Source: an uncultured Pseudokineococcus sp.
Lineage (GTDB): Bacteria > Actinomycetota > Actinomycetes > Actinomycetales > Quadrisphaeraceae
Assembly (NCBI RefSeq): GCF_947499845.1
Contig: NZ_CANMPM010000014.1
Location: 21,214-85,213, forward strand
Length of the DNA stretch: 64,000 bases
Direction of reading: 5' to 3'
Part shown: positions 9,535 through 17,756 of the stretch, in pieces
Position numbering within the stretch: position 1 is the first letter of the stretch
How the letters are laid out: every line of letters starts with the position of its first letter
Notes under the pieces: generated by a model
What the model was told of the DNA's origin: nothing
Databases searched by the model: none
Seen by the model: the letters and a program-made list of their open reading frames with translations, nothing else
Made by a program: the position numbers and the translations under genes

Positions 9535-9551
9535 CCCGGCGCTGCCGGGCC
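9533..9551. terminator. Short GC hairpin between lacI and the transporter genes
   Basis: A perfect 8-bp stem GGCCCGGC/GCCGGGCC with a 3-nt loop lies just after the lacI stop. It may be a weak terminator or an attenuator setting different expression levels for regulator and transporter. Confidence 0.45.
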
Positions 9552-9558
9552 CGGCTCG

Positions 9559-10683
9559 TCACGTCGGCGGGCGACCACCTCCGGCGGCGCGGGGGGCCGG
9601 GCCCGTGCTGCTGCGGACCCGGAGCTCCACCGGGACGACGTCGAGGCGCGGCTCGTCGCCGCCTCCCGCCGGCGCCTGGCCCTCGACGAGCTCGACGAGG
9701 CTCGCCACGGCCCGCTCGCCGACGAGGGCGAGGTCCTGGCGCACCGTCGTCAGCGGCACGGGCAGGTACTCCGACTCCGGCACGTCGTCGAAGCCGACGA
9801 GCGAGACGTCGTCCGGCACGGAGAGCCCCGCCTCGGCGAGAGCGCGCATCGCCCCCACGGCCATGTGGTCGTTGGCGGCGACGAGGGCGGTCACCCGCCC
9901 GGCCGGCTCGCGGGCGAGGAGGTCGCGCGTCGCCTCGTACCCCGAGCGGGCGCTCCAGTCGCCGCGCACCGGCTCCACGACGGGCAGGCCGCGGGCCTCG
10001 AGGGCCGCACGCCAGGTGCGCTCGCGCACCAGCGCGCTGCGCCACGTGGCCGGCCCGGCCAGGTGCCCGATGCACCGGTGCCCGAGGGCGACGAGGTGCT
10101 CGACCGCCTCCTCGACCCCGCCCACCTGGTCGGCGTCGACCGTCCAGGTGCGCTGGCCCTCGTGCGCGGAGCGGGCCGCGGCGACGACGGGCGTGCCGGC
10201 GAGCGGGCCGCGCAGGGCGCGGGTGTCGAAGTACGGCTCGACGAGGACGACGCCCTCGGCGCCGAGCTCGAGCGCCCGCTCGACGCCGCGGAGCACCTCG
10301 TCGGCCTCCCCGGTCGCGGTCGAGACGACGACGACGCCGTAGCCGCTCGCCTGCGCCGCCCGCTCGAGGCCCATGACGTGCTGGGAGACCCCGTAGAGGG
10401 CCGACCGGAGGCCCACGACGCCGATGACGTGCGTGCGGCCGCGGACGAGGGCGCGGGCGGCGGCGTTGCGGCGGTAGCCGAGCTCGTCGACGGCGCGGCG
10501 GACCCTCTCCCGCACCTCGGGGCGCACGTGCGCCGAGCCGTTGAGCACGCGCGAGACCGTCTTCTGGCTCACGCCCGCGACGCGCGCGACGTCAGTCATG
10601 ACGACCACGGGGGCGCGTCGCTCGCCGGAGGGCGGGTCGTCGACCACCGCGGGAGCCGGGGCTCCGGGGTCGGTCGTCGTCAT
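9559..10683 (-). CDS. LacI family transcriptional regulator
   Basis: A 374-residue regulator. The LacI helix-turn-helix begins at residue 29 (MTDVARVAGVSQKTVSRVLN), followed by a periplasmic-binding-protein-like effector domain ending in the usual VELRVR strand. I prefer the ATG at 10683, preceded by GAGGCGG; a TTG at 10758 would place the operator inside the gene. It is the first gene of the transporter/GH42 operon and should repress it until the imported sugar binds. Two near-identical palindromes lie 15 and 60 bp upstream, so autoregulation is likely. Confidence 0.9.
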   Translation of the reverse strand: MTTTDPGAPAPAVVDDPPSGERRAPVVVMTDVARVAGVSQKTVSRVLNGSAHVRPEVRERVRRAVDELGYRRNAAARALVRGRTHVIGVVGLRSALYGVSQHVMGLERAAQASGYGVVVVSTATGEADEVLRGVERALELGAEGVVLVEPYFDTRALRGPLAGTPVVAAARSAHEGQRTWTVDADQVGGVEEAVEHLVALGHRCIGHLAGPATWRSALVRERTWRAALEARGLPVVEPVRGDWSARSGYEATRDLLAREPAGRVTALVAANDHMAVGAMRALAEAGLSVPDDVSLVGFDDVPESEYLPVPLTTVRQDLALVGERAVASLVELVEGQAPAGGGDEPRLDVVPVELRVRSSTGPAPRAAGGGRPPT

Positions 10684-10697
10684 CGTGCCGCCTCGGG

Positions 10698-10713
10698 TTG
10701 ACTGCGCTGTCAG
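10698..10713. promoter_or_regulatory. LacI-type operator, proximal copy
   Basis: TTGACTGCGCTGTCAG is a near-palindrome with a central CG, the usual LacI-family layout. It matches the second copy at 10743-10758 in inverted orientation, and lies between the likely promoter and the lacI start. Confidence 0.65.
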
Positions 10714-10729
10714 GGCCGTGCGCGGACGA

Positions 10730-10758
10730 CGGTAAGGAGGTGCTGACTGCGTAGTCAA
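10730..10758 (-). promoter_or_regulatory. Candidate promoter for the lacI operon, overlapping the distal operator
   Basis: Read on the minus strand, -35 TTGACT (10758-10753), a 17-bp spacer and a weak -10 TTACCG. The -35 lies inside the palindrome TTGACTACGCAGTCAG (10758-10743), so repressor bound there would block polymerase. Operator centres are 45 bp apart. Confidence 0.5.
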
Positions 10759-10894
10759 CGGGTGGGTGCGTCACACTCCGGTCACGGCTGCCGAGGGCCC
10801 GGAGCGCACCGGGGCGCATCGGAGGCAGACCGGGACGGAACCGGCCCGGGGGCCCGGGCGACCGAGGGTCGGAGCCCTCCTCGCGCCCGAGGAC

Positions 10895-12010
10895 TCAGGC
10901 CCCCCGGCGTCCCTCCCGCACGGCGAGGGGCCGGGAGGCGCGGCGCACGCGCTCCTCCCACCACGGCGTGGTCACGAAGCCGCGCTTGGCGACGAGGACC
11001 TCCATGGCGGCCGCCCACCCGAGCACCCCGGGCAGCGGGGCCAGCACCTGCGTCGTGAAGGAGAAGAGGTCCTCGGTCGACTCGGCGATGACCTCGCACA
11101 GCAGCGAGCTGCCGTCGAGGGTCGCGGCCAGGTAGCGGACCGACCGGTAGGAGGCGAGGGCCGCGGCCACCTCGCCGAGCCGGGAGGGCGTGACGCTGAT
11201 GCGCAGGAGCGTCTCCGACTCCAGCCCCAGCGCCGCGGCCGGGACGAGGGTGACGACGGCGACGCACCCGCCGAGCTGCAGGCGCTCGAGCCGGCGGCGC
11301 ACCGTCGACTCGTTGAGGCCGAGCTCCTGGGCGAGCGCCCGGAAGCTCGCCCGCCCGTCCTCGCGCAGCAGCGCGAGCATGGCGCGGTCGGTGTCGTCGA
11401 AGTGGGCCGGCTGGCAGTACGGGTGCGTCGCGGCGCTGGCGGCGTCGCCCTCGCCGAGGAGCTGGCGCGACCAGTCGTGGGCCACCTTGTAGACGTGCAG
11501 CAGGAGGTCGCTGCGGCACCGCTCGACCCCCTCCAGGCGCTGGACGGCGTCGACGAGGTGCTCGAAGAGGGAGGCGCCCCGCGGGATGACGCACTCGGCG
11601 ACGATGTCGTCCTCGCCCGTGACGAGCGCGAGGAAGCGCACCTCGGGCATCGCGGCGAGCTCCTCCATCGCCCGCACCTGCCGCCCCGGGCGGCACGTCA
11701 CCCGGAGCACGAAGGACTCCGACGGGCCGTCCGCCCCCACCTCGGGCATGACGGCGACGCGGATGGCCCCGTCGGCGAAGAGGCGCTCCGCCCGCCGCGC
11801 CACCGTCGGCACGGACGTCCCGCACCGCTCGGCGACGGCCGTCCAGCTCGCCCGGCCGTCCAGCTGCAGGGCGCTGACGATGCGCCGGTCCAGCCCGTCG
11901 AGCGGCCGGACCTCGGCGGGCCCTCCGGCGGCCGGGTCCAGGCCCGTCACGGTCCCCGTCCCCGCGCCCGCCCCGGGTGCCCCCCCGCCGCTCCCCCCGT
12001 GCACGCCCAC
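10895..12010 (-). CDS. Double-length Lrp/AsnC family regulator
   Basis: A 371-residue protein that is a tandem fusion of two Lrp/AsnC units. The first unit has an HTH (LDGLDRRIVSALQLDGRAS, about residues 40-85) and a ligand-binding domain; the second starts at FDDTDRAMLALLREDGRAS and has its own sensor domain. Lrp proteins sense amino acids or small ligands and normally act as dimers or octamers, so this fusion may be a built-in dimer. It is the last gene of the peptide-uptake operon, 1 bp after the hydrolase stop. The start is uncertain: GTG at 12010 or 12004, or a later GTG before the first HTH. It probably controls the operon in response to amino acids (inference). Confidence 0.85.
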   Translation of the reverse strand: MGVHGGSGGGAPGAGAGTGTVTGLDPAAGGPAEVRPLDGLDRRIVSALQLDGRASWTAVAERCGTSVPTVARRAERLFADGAIRVAVMPEVGADGPSESFVLRVTCRPGRQVRAMEELAAMPEVRFLALVTGEDDIVAECVIPRGASLFEHLVDAVQRLEGVERCRSDLLLHVYKVAHDWSRQLLGEGDAASAATHPYCQPAHFDDTDRAMLALLREDGRASFRALAQELGLNESTVRRRLERLQLGGCVAVVTLVPAAALGLESETLLRISVTPSRLGEVAAALASYRSVRYLAATLDGSSLLCEVIAESTEDLFSFTTQVLAPLPGVLGWAAAMEVLVAKRGFVTTPWWEERVRRASRPLAVREGRRGA

Positions 12011-12011
12011 C

Positions 12012-12872
12012 TCAGCCGCGGCCCGCGGGCGCGCCGGCGCCGACGACCTCGTCGAGGAAGCCGCGGACGCACGCCGTCCACGCCTCCGCCTCCTCCACCT
12101 GCGGGCTGTGCCCGGACTCCTCGAAGACCACGAGACGAGCATGCGGGACGAGCCGGGCGATCGTCTCGCTGCACGCGACCGGGGTGATCCAGTCGTCGCG
12201 CCCCACCGTCACGAGCACGGGGCAGGTGATGGAGGGCAGCCGGTCCTTGAGGTCGTAGCGCGGCATGTTCTCCGTGAAGGCCCAGTTGTGGGTCTCGTAG
12301 CGGTAGTGGGTCGCCTCGACCTTCTCCTCGACCTTCGCGGGGTCGTAGACGTGGTCGTAGAGCGGCAGGATCTCGCGCCAGCAGTCCTTGAGGTCGTCGT
12401 CGTCGCGCGTGCGCCCGTCCATGATCCGGCCGAACTTCTCGAGGTCGAGGTCGACCCGCTGGGTCGCCAGCGCGTTGGCGCGCGCCATGTCCTCGTTCGC
12501 GTTGTCCGGCGAGGTGTCCCGCAGCACGAGGGCGAGGACGCGGTCGGGGTGGCGCACGGCGTACTCCATGGCCATGAAGCCCCCGTAGGAGCCGCCCGCG
12601 AGCACGACGCGCTCGGCGCCGACCCACTCCCGCAGCCCCTCGACGTCGGCCGCCCACTGCTCGTGCGTGAAGGGGCCCTTCCCCTCGCTGACGCCCGAAC
12701 CGCGGGCGTCGTAGACGAGGACGCGGTAGGAGTCGGCCAGGCGGCCGAAGCTGGCCCGGGGCTCGGCCCGCGAGCCGAGGCCCGGGGCGCCGTGGCAGGC
12801 GATGACCACCGGGGCGCCCTCGGGGCCGAGCAGCTCGACCTCGAGCTCGTTGTCGTTGACGGTGACGCGCAC
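12012..12872 (-). CDS. Alpha/beta hydrolase, proline-iminopeptidase-like
   Basis: A 286-residue cytoplasmic alpha/beta hydrolase. It has the oxyanion segment HGAPGLGS, the nucleophile elbow AGGSYGGFM (Ser in GxSxG), an Asp after the last strands (VGRDDWITP) and the catalytic His in SGHSPQ. The overall layout is that of the S33 (prolyl aminopeptidase) and related hydrolase families. It sits between an M24-fold protein and the Lrp regulator in a peptide transport operon, so trimming of imported peptides is a reasonable role. Other S33 relatives are esterases or haloperoxidase-like enzymes, so the substrate is not fixed by sequence. Confidence 0.85.
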   Translation of the reverse strand: MRVTVNDNELEVELLGPEGAPVVIACHGAPGLGSRAEPRASFGRLADSYRVLVYDARGSGVSEGKGPFTHEQWAADVEGLREWVGAERVVLAGGSYGGFMAMEYAVRHPDRVLALVLRDTSPDNANEDMARANALATQRVDLDLEKFGRIMDGRTRDDDDLKDCWREILPLYDHVYDPAKVEEKVEATHYRYETHNWAFTENMPRYDLKDRLPSITCPVLVTVGRDDWITPVACSETIARLVPHARLVVFEESGHSPQVEEAEAWTACVRGFLDEVVGAGAPAGRG

Positions 12873-12911
12873 GCTGTCTCCTTCGGTGGTGGCCGGCGGG
12901 CGGCCGGGACG

Positions 12912-14186
12912 TCAGCGCCCGACGACGAGGTCGTCGAGCGCCCGCGGGTAGGTGGTGAGGGGGCGGGCGCCGTCGGCGGTCACGAGCATCGAGTCGCTCG
13001 TGCGGTAGCCGGCGTGGCCGGGCACGTACAGGCCGGGCTCGTCGGACAGGACGAAGCCCTCCTCGACGACCGTCGGGTCGCCGTCCTCGAGCCACGGCGG
13101 CTCGTGCATGCCGACGCCGATGCCGTGGCCCTGCCGGTGCAGCAGGTGCTGGGAGAGGCCGGCCTCGTGGACGACGGCGAGGCACGCGGCGTTGACGTCG
13201 CAGCACCGCGCCCCCGGCCGCAGCGCCGCGGCGCCCGCCTCCCGGGCCCGGCGGACGACGTCGTGGAGGCGGCGCTGGCGCTCGTCGGGCTCGCCGAGGA
13301 CGAAGGTGCGCTCCCCCTCGACGTACCGGCCGCCGACGCAGGCGCCGAGGGAGAGCATGAAGGTCTCGCCCCGGCGCAGGCGCCGGCCCGAGGGGCGGGC
13401 GTGCGGGTGGGCGCTGCCGGGGCCGGAGTAGACGAGCCCGCCGGCGAGGAAGCCGGACTCGACGACGTCGTCGTGCTCGGCGCGCATGGTGCCGCTGCCG
13501 ACCGCGGTGACGTGCTCGGCCACCTCGGCCTCGGTGGGCAGCTCCCCGCCCGCGCCCGCGGCCTCCTCGACGAGCCGGCGGCCCGCCGCGAGCATGAGGT
13601 CGGTGATGCGGCCCGCCTCCGCGTGGAGGGCGACCTCCTCGGGCAGCTTGCGGTAGCGGGCGACCCGGACGGCGTCCGTGGCCGCGAGCTCGACGGCGGG
13701 CAGGGCCCGCCGCAGGGCGTCCCCGAGGGCGCCGAGGCGCTCCCACGACGTCGTCGGCGCGTGCCCGACGGGCCGACCGGCGCCCACCGCCGCGCGGGCG
13801 GCGGCGTCCTCACCGAGCACGTCGGCGAGCACGGAGAAGGGCGGGACGACGCCGGGGAACTCGGGGTAGTCCACGAGCTCGGCGGTCGCGCCCTGGCTGG
13901 CCGCGTGCTCGCGCTCGAGCACGGGCAGCAGGAGCACGCACCGGCCGTCGGCGCCCAGCCACACCGCGACGGGCCGCTCGCACGGGTGGTGCCAGAAGCC
14001 CGTGAGGTAGGCGACGTCCTCGGGGTCGTCGGTGACGACGCCCGCCAGGCCCGCCGCGACGACGCGCTCGACGACCCGCGCGCGGACCCGGGCGAGCACG
14101 TCCGGGCCCAGGCGCTGGGAGAACCGCGCCCCCTCGCCCGGCCCGCCCGCCGCACCGGTCGCGGGCGGCCCCGCCACGGCGCTCAC
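12912..14186 (-). CDS. M24 family (creatinase/aminopeptidase fold) protein with altered metal ligands
   Basis: A 424-residue protein with a creatinase N-terminal domain and a C-terminal pita-bread domain. His354 and His361 (GHGIGVGMHE) and Glu383 (SDEPGLY) are in place. The two aspartates of the usual LDxG...D pattern appear as LSLG and VEGERTF, and the final ED ligand pair reads SDS. Thus up to three of five dimetal ligands differ. It may be a metal-independent, creatinase-like C-N hydrolase rather than an Xaa-Pro aminopeptidase. The start is GTG 14186, overlapping the permease stop (GTGA). It lies in the peptide-uptake operon with a dipeptidase and a proline-iminopeptidase-like enzyme. Confidence 0.87.
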   Translation of the reverse strand: MSAVAGPPATGAAGGPGEGARFSQRLGPDVLARVRARVVERVVAAGLAGVVTDDPEDVAYLTGFWHHPCERPVAVWLGADGRCVLLLPVLEREHAASQGATAELVDYPEFPGVVPPFSVLADVLGEDAAARAAVGAGRPVGHAPTTSWERLGALGDALRRALPAVELAATDAVRVARYRKLPEEVALHAEAGRITDLMLAAGRRLVEEAAGAGGELPTEAEVAEHVTAVGSGTMRAEHDDVVESGFLAGGLVYSGPGSAHPHARPSGRRLRRGETFMLSLGACVGGRYVEGERTFVLGEPDERQRRLHDVVRRAREAGAAALRPGARCCDVNAACLAVVHEAGLSQHLLHRQGHGIGVGMHEPPWLEDGDPTVVEEGFVLSDEPGLYVPGHAGYRTSDSMLVTADGARPLTTYPRALDDLVVGR

Positions 14187-15172
14187 CGGCGCACCCGCGA
14201 GCGCGGGTCGCGGGCGTCGTTGAAGGCGATCGAGGCCAGCGTCGCCGCGAGGACGAGCGCGAGGATCGCCAGCGACGGGAAGAGGGTGAGCCACCAGGCG
14301 CTCGACATGGCCCCGGCCTGCTGGGCCTCGAAGAGCACCCGGCCCCACGACCACGAGCGCGGGTCCCCCAGGCCGAGGAAGGCCAGCCCGGCGGCGGAGA
14401 GCACGGCGCGGGACGCGGTGAGGACGACGGAGACGACGACCACCGGGGTCACGGCCGGCAGGAGGTGCCGCGTGATGATCCACGTCGCCGACGGCGTGAG
14501 CAGCCGCGCGGCGTCCATGTAGGGCAGGCGGACGACCGTGAGCGCGAGCGAGCGCACCACGCGGGTCACCTCCGGCCACGAGAACGCCGCGATGACGAGG
14601 ACGATCGTCGTCGTTCTCGGCCCCACGAGGGCCGCGACGAGGATCATCAGCGGCAGCACGGGCAGGGAGAGGACGAGGTCGACCACGAGCCCGACGAGGG
14701 CGTCGAGCCGCGGCCACCACGCTCCGGCCACGGCCACCGCCGTGCCGAGCACGATGGCGAGCGCCGAGGCGCCCGCCGCCACGAGCAGGCTCGAGCGGGA
14801 GCCCCAGACCACCTGGGCGAAGACGTCGCGGCCCAGGTTGTCGGTGCCGAACCAGTGCTGGGCCGACGGCGGCGCGAGCACGGAGGAGCCGGTGCCCGAG
14901 GGGTAGTCCGCGAGGACCGGCGCCAGCACGGCCACCGCGACGAGCACCCCGAGCACCCCGAGGGAGAGGACGCCGAGGGGCTGGCGCCGGAAGGCCCGCC
15001 AGGTGTCGCGGGCCGCCGAGCCGCCGGCGGCGACCTGCTCGACGTCGGCGGGCGCGCCGGGCACGGCCGCGGCCTGGGCCCCCGGCACCCCCTCGACGGT
15101 CGCCCCCTCGGCGGCCGGGTCGACGGACGGCTCCGACGGCTGCTGCGCCGACGGCCGGGTGGGCGCGGCCAT
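14183..15172 (-). CDS. Oligopeptide/dipeptide ABC transporter permease (DppC/OppC type)
   Basis: A 329-residue permease. A hydrophilic N-terminus of about 55 residues is followed by a DppC-type N-terminal membrane span, the HWFGTDNLGRDVFAQ signature and the BPD_transp_1 domain with about five further spans. It pairs with the DppB-type permease encoded just upstream (ATGA overlap at 15172). The GTGA junction at its 3' end couples it to the M24 gene. It imports small peptides or related amides with the ATPases encoded divergently at 19346-21437. Confidence 0.92.
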   Translation of the reverse strand: MAAPTRPSAQQPSEPSVDPAAEGATVEGVPGAQAAAVPGAPADVEQVAAGGSAARDTWRAFRRQPLGVLSLGVLGVLVAVAVLAPVLADYPSGTGSSVLAPPSAQHWFGTDNLGRDVFAQVVWGSRSSLLVAAGASALAIVLGTAVAVAGAWWPRLDALVGLVVDLVLSLPVLPLMILVAALVGPRTTTIVLVIAAFSWPEVTRVVRSLALTVVRLPYMDAARLLTPSATWIITRHLLPAVTPVVVVSVVLTASRAVLSAAGLAFLGLGDPRSWSWGRVLFEAQQAGAMSSAWWLTLFPSLAILALVLAATLASIAFNDARDPRSRVRR

Positions 15173-16134
15173 CAGGTGCGCACCCGCGGGTCGAGGAGCC
15201 CGTAGACGAGGTCGGTGAGCAGGTTCGCGACGACGACCGTGACGGCGAGGAGCACGAAGGCGCCCTGGAGCACGGGGAAGTCGAGCTGCGTGACGGCCTC
15301 GTAGATCCCGCGGCCGACGCCCGGGTAGGCGTAGACGGTCTCGGTGAGCACGGCGCCTCCGACGAGGAAGCCCAGCTGGAGCCCGACGAGCGTCGTCGTC
15401 GGCAGGAGGGCGTTGCGGAGCGCGTGCTTCCACAGCACGCGCCGGTAGGGGATGCCGCCCGCGCGGGCGAGCGCGCAGTAGTCCTCGCCCAGCGCCTCGA
15501 TGAGCGTCGAGCGGAGGGTGATGACGTAGGCGCCGAGCTGGACGAGCGCCAGCGACAGCGCGGGCAGGGCGAGGTGGCGCAGGACGCTGAGGTACCACTC
15601 GCCCCCGTAGACGTCCCGGTCGTAGGCGCCGCCGATGGGGAACCACCCGAGCTGCAGGCCGAGCACGTAGAGCAGCAGCACGCCGACGCTGGGCACGAAG
15701 AGCGACTGCCCCGTGACGCCGAGCCCCTGGACGAGGCGGTCGAGCCCGCTGCCGGCCCGCGCCGCCGCCAGGACCCCGAGGGGGATGCCCACGAGGACCG
15801 TGACGACGAGCGCGGCGCCGGTCAGCAGGAGCGTCCAGGGCAGCCGCTCGAGGAGCACCGAGCTGACGGGCTGGCCCTGGGTGAAGGAGGTGCCGAGGTC
15901 GCCCTGCACGAGCGCCAGGAGGTAGCGCCCGTACTGGACGACCAGGGGGTCCGCCAGGCCGTACCGCTCGAGCACGGCCGCCCGCGTCTCCTCCGTCATC
16001 GTCGGGCTCGCGATGGCGAGGGCCGGGTCCCCGGGCAGCAGGCGCAGGAGGAGGAAGGTCACGGTGACGGCGAACCACACCGTGACGAGTCCCCGGGCGA
16101 GCCGTCGGAGGGTGAAGGAGGCGAGCGCGGGCAC
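15172..16134 (-). CDS. Oligopeptide/dipeptide ABC transporter permease (DppB/OppB type)
   Basis: A 320-residue permease with the diagnostic DppB N-terminus (RRLARGLVTVWFAVTV, then LLPGDPA) and a periplasmic segment LADPLVVQYGRYL. About six membrane spans follow, with a C-terminal LLDPRVR tail. The GTG at 16134 has GAGGGGA upstream. It begins 11 bp after the binding-protein stop. It forms the heterodimeric channel with the DppC-type protein. Confidence 0.91.
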   Translation of the reverse strand: MPALASFTLRRLARGLVTVWFAVTVTFLLLRLLPGDPALAIASPTMTEETRAAVLERYGLADPLVVQYGRYLLALVQGDLGTSFTQGQPVSSVLLERLPWTLLLTGAALVVTVLVGIPLGVLAAARAGSGLDRLVQGLGVTGQSLFVPSVGVLLLYVLGLQLGWFPIGGAYDRDVYGGEWYLSVLRHLALPALSLALVQLGAYVITLRSTLIEALGEDYCALARAGGIPYRRVLWKHALRNALLPTTTLVGLQLGFLVGGAVLTETVYAYPGVGRGIYEAVTQLDFPVLQGAFVLLAVTVVVANLLTDLVYGLLDPRVRT

Positions 16135-16145
16135 GGCGGGTCCCC

Positions 16146-17756
16146 TCAGCCGGCGGTCGTGGCGTTCGCCAGCGACACGGGGTTGACGACCGACAGGAGC
16201 TCGCTGGGCTGGACCACGAACCCGGACCACTCGTCGCTGTGGGCGATGTAGAGGTTCTGCGTGTACATGATGTTGTCGTACACCTGGTCCTTGACGATCT
16301 CCGCGGCCTCCTGCATCACGGGCACCTGGTCGGCGACCTCGAGCTGGCGCCCCGCCTCCTCGACGAGGGCCGTGAGGTCCGGGTCGTCGACGTGGGTGTA
16401 GTTGATGACCCCGCCCGGCAGGTAGGACAGCCGGAAGTTCGTCACCGGGTCGTCCATGATCGCGAAGTTGCCGAGGTAGACGTCGTAGTCGCCCGCGTCC
16501 GTCGCGGCGAGGTAGGCGTTGCGCTCGCGCCCGTCGAGCTCGAGCGTGATGCCGGCCTCCGCCGCCTGCTCCTCCATGAGCTGGGCCGCCTGCGCCATCA
16601 CCGGGTCGGTGAGGTTGTAGAGCAGCCGGAAGGACGTGTCGTCGACCCCGGCGGACGCCATGAGGTCGCGCGCCGCCTGCGGGTCGAAGGCGTACTCCTC
16701 GGCGTCCTCGGGCGCGAACTGCGACAGGACCGGGATGAGCGGGTTGCTGCCCGCCGACACGGCCTGCCCCTGCAGGACGACCTCGCGGATCGTGTCGTAG
16801 TCGACGGCGGCGGCCAGCGCCCGGCGCACGTCGACCTGCGCGAGCCGGGGCTCGTCCATGTTGTAGACGAGGTGGGCGTAGCCCAGCCCCGGCACCTCGG
16901 CGACCTCGATGCCGTCCGCCGACTGCAGCCGCTCCACCTGCGAGGGCGGCAGCGCGTTGGCGACGAGGTCGACCTCGCCGCTCTCGAGCGCCAGGAGCTC
17001 GGTGTTGACGTCCGGGTAGACCCGGAAGACGACCTCCGAGGCGTTCGGGGCGCCGTCGTCGGCCAGCGGGTAGTCCTCGACCCGCTCCATCGTGTAGCTC
17101 TGACCGCGCTGGACCTCGGTGAGGGCGTACGGGCCGGCGCTGACCCAGGAGCCGTCGGCCTGCGGGGCGTCGTTGGCGAAGTCGGCGAGGCTGCCCTCTG
17201 GCTCGAAGACGTGCTGCGGCACGACGACCGCCCAGAACCCGACCTCGGGCACGACGACGGCGTCCGGCTCCGACAGGTGCAGCTCGACGCGGGTGTCGCT
17301 GACGGCCTCGACGGACTCGACGGCGCCCATCTGCCCGAGCAGCGTGCCGGCGGGCTGGTCGTCGAGGACGCTCTGCAGCGTCCAGGCGACGTCCTCGGCG
17401 GTGATCGGCTCGCCGTCGCTCCACGACATGTCGTCGCGGATCTCGAAGTAGCCCGTCAGGTCGTCGGAGTAGCCCCAGTCGGTGGCGAGGGCCGCCTCCT
17501 TCTCCCCGTCCTCGTTGATGTGGAGCAGCCGCGGGTACATGAGGTCGGTGACCCAGGAGTCCGTGCGGCTGTTGCCGATGAGCGGGTTGAAGTTGACGAC
17601 GTCGGTCGTCGTGGCGACGACCAGCGGGCCGACGCCGGAGCCGGTGGCGCCGCCGTCGCCCGACCCCTCGCCCTCGGGGGCGCTCGGGGCGCACGCGGTG
17701 AGCGCGAGCGCGGCGGCGGCGACGACCGCCGCGGCCGCCCGCGAGCCGCGGCTCAC
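16146..17756 (-). CDS. Peptide-binding lipoprotein (ABC SBP family 5)
   Basis: A 536-residue substrate-binding protein. The signal peptide ends in lipobox LTAC, followed by an acidic Gly/Ser tether. The family 5 core is clear: PRLLHINEDGE, ITAEDVAWTLQSV and a long C-terminal lobe (RNAYLAATDAGDYD, YLPGGVINYTH). It captures short peptides or structurally similar ligands outside the membrane. The GTG at 17756 overlaps the dipeptidase stop (GTGA), so the dipeptidase is translated first. Loss of alignment at its N-terminus in the long open frame confirms that start. Confidence 0.91.
   Translation of the reverse strand: MSRGSRAAAAVVAAAALALTACAPSAPEGEGSGDGGATGSGVGPLVVATTTDVVNFNPLIGNSRTDSWVTDLMYPRLLHINEDGEKEAALATDWGYSDDLTGYFEIRDDMSWSDGEPITAEDVAWTLQSVLDDQPAGTLLGQMGAVESVEAVSDTRVELHLSEPDAVVVPEVGFWAVVVPQHVFEPEGSLADFANDAPQADGSWVSAGPYALTEVQRGQSYTMERVEDYPLADDGAPNASEVVFRVYPDVNTELLALESGEVDLVANALPPSQVERLQSADGIEVAEVPGLGYAHLVYNMDEPRLAQVDVRRALAAAVDYDTIREVVLQGQAVSAGSNPLIPVLSQFAPEDAEEYAFDPQAARDLMASAGVDDTSFRLLYNLTDPVMAQAAQLMEEQAAEAGITLELDGRERNAYLAATDAGDYDVYLGNFAIMDDPVTNFRLSYLPGGVINYTHVDDPDLTALVEEAGRQLEVADQVPVMQEAAEIVKDQVYDNIMYTQNLYIAHSDEWSGFVVQPSELLSVVNPVSLANATTAG

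Noticed and set aside
10684..10758. TTG start for lacI at 10758
   Set aside because: It would put both operator palindromes and the promoter inside the coding region. ATG 10683 has a ribosome site.
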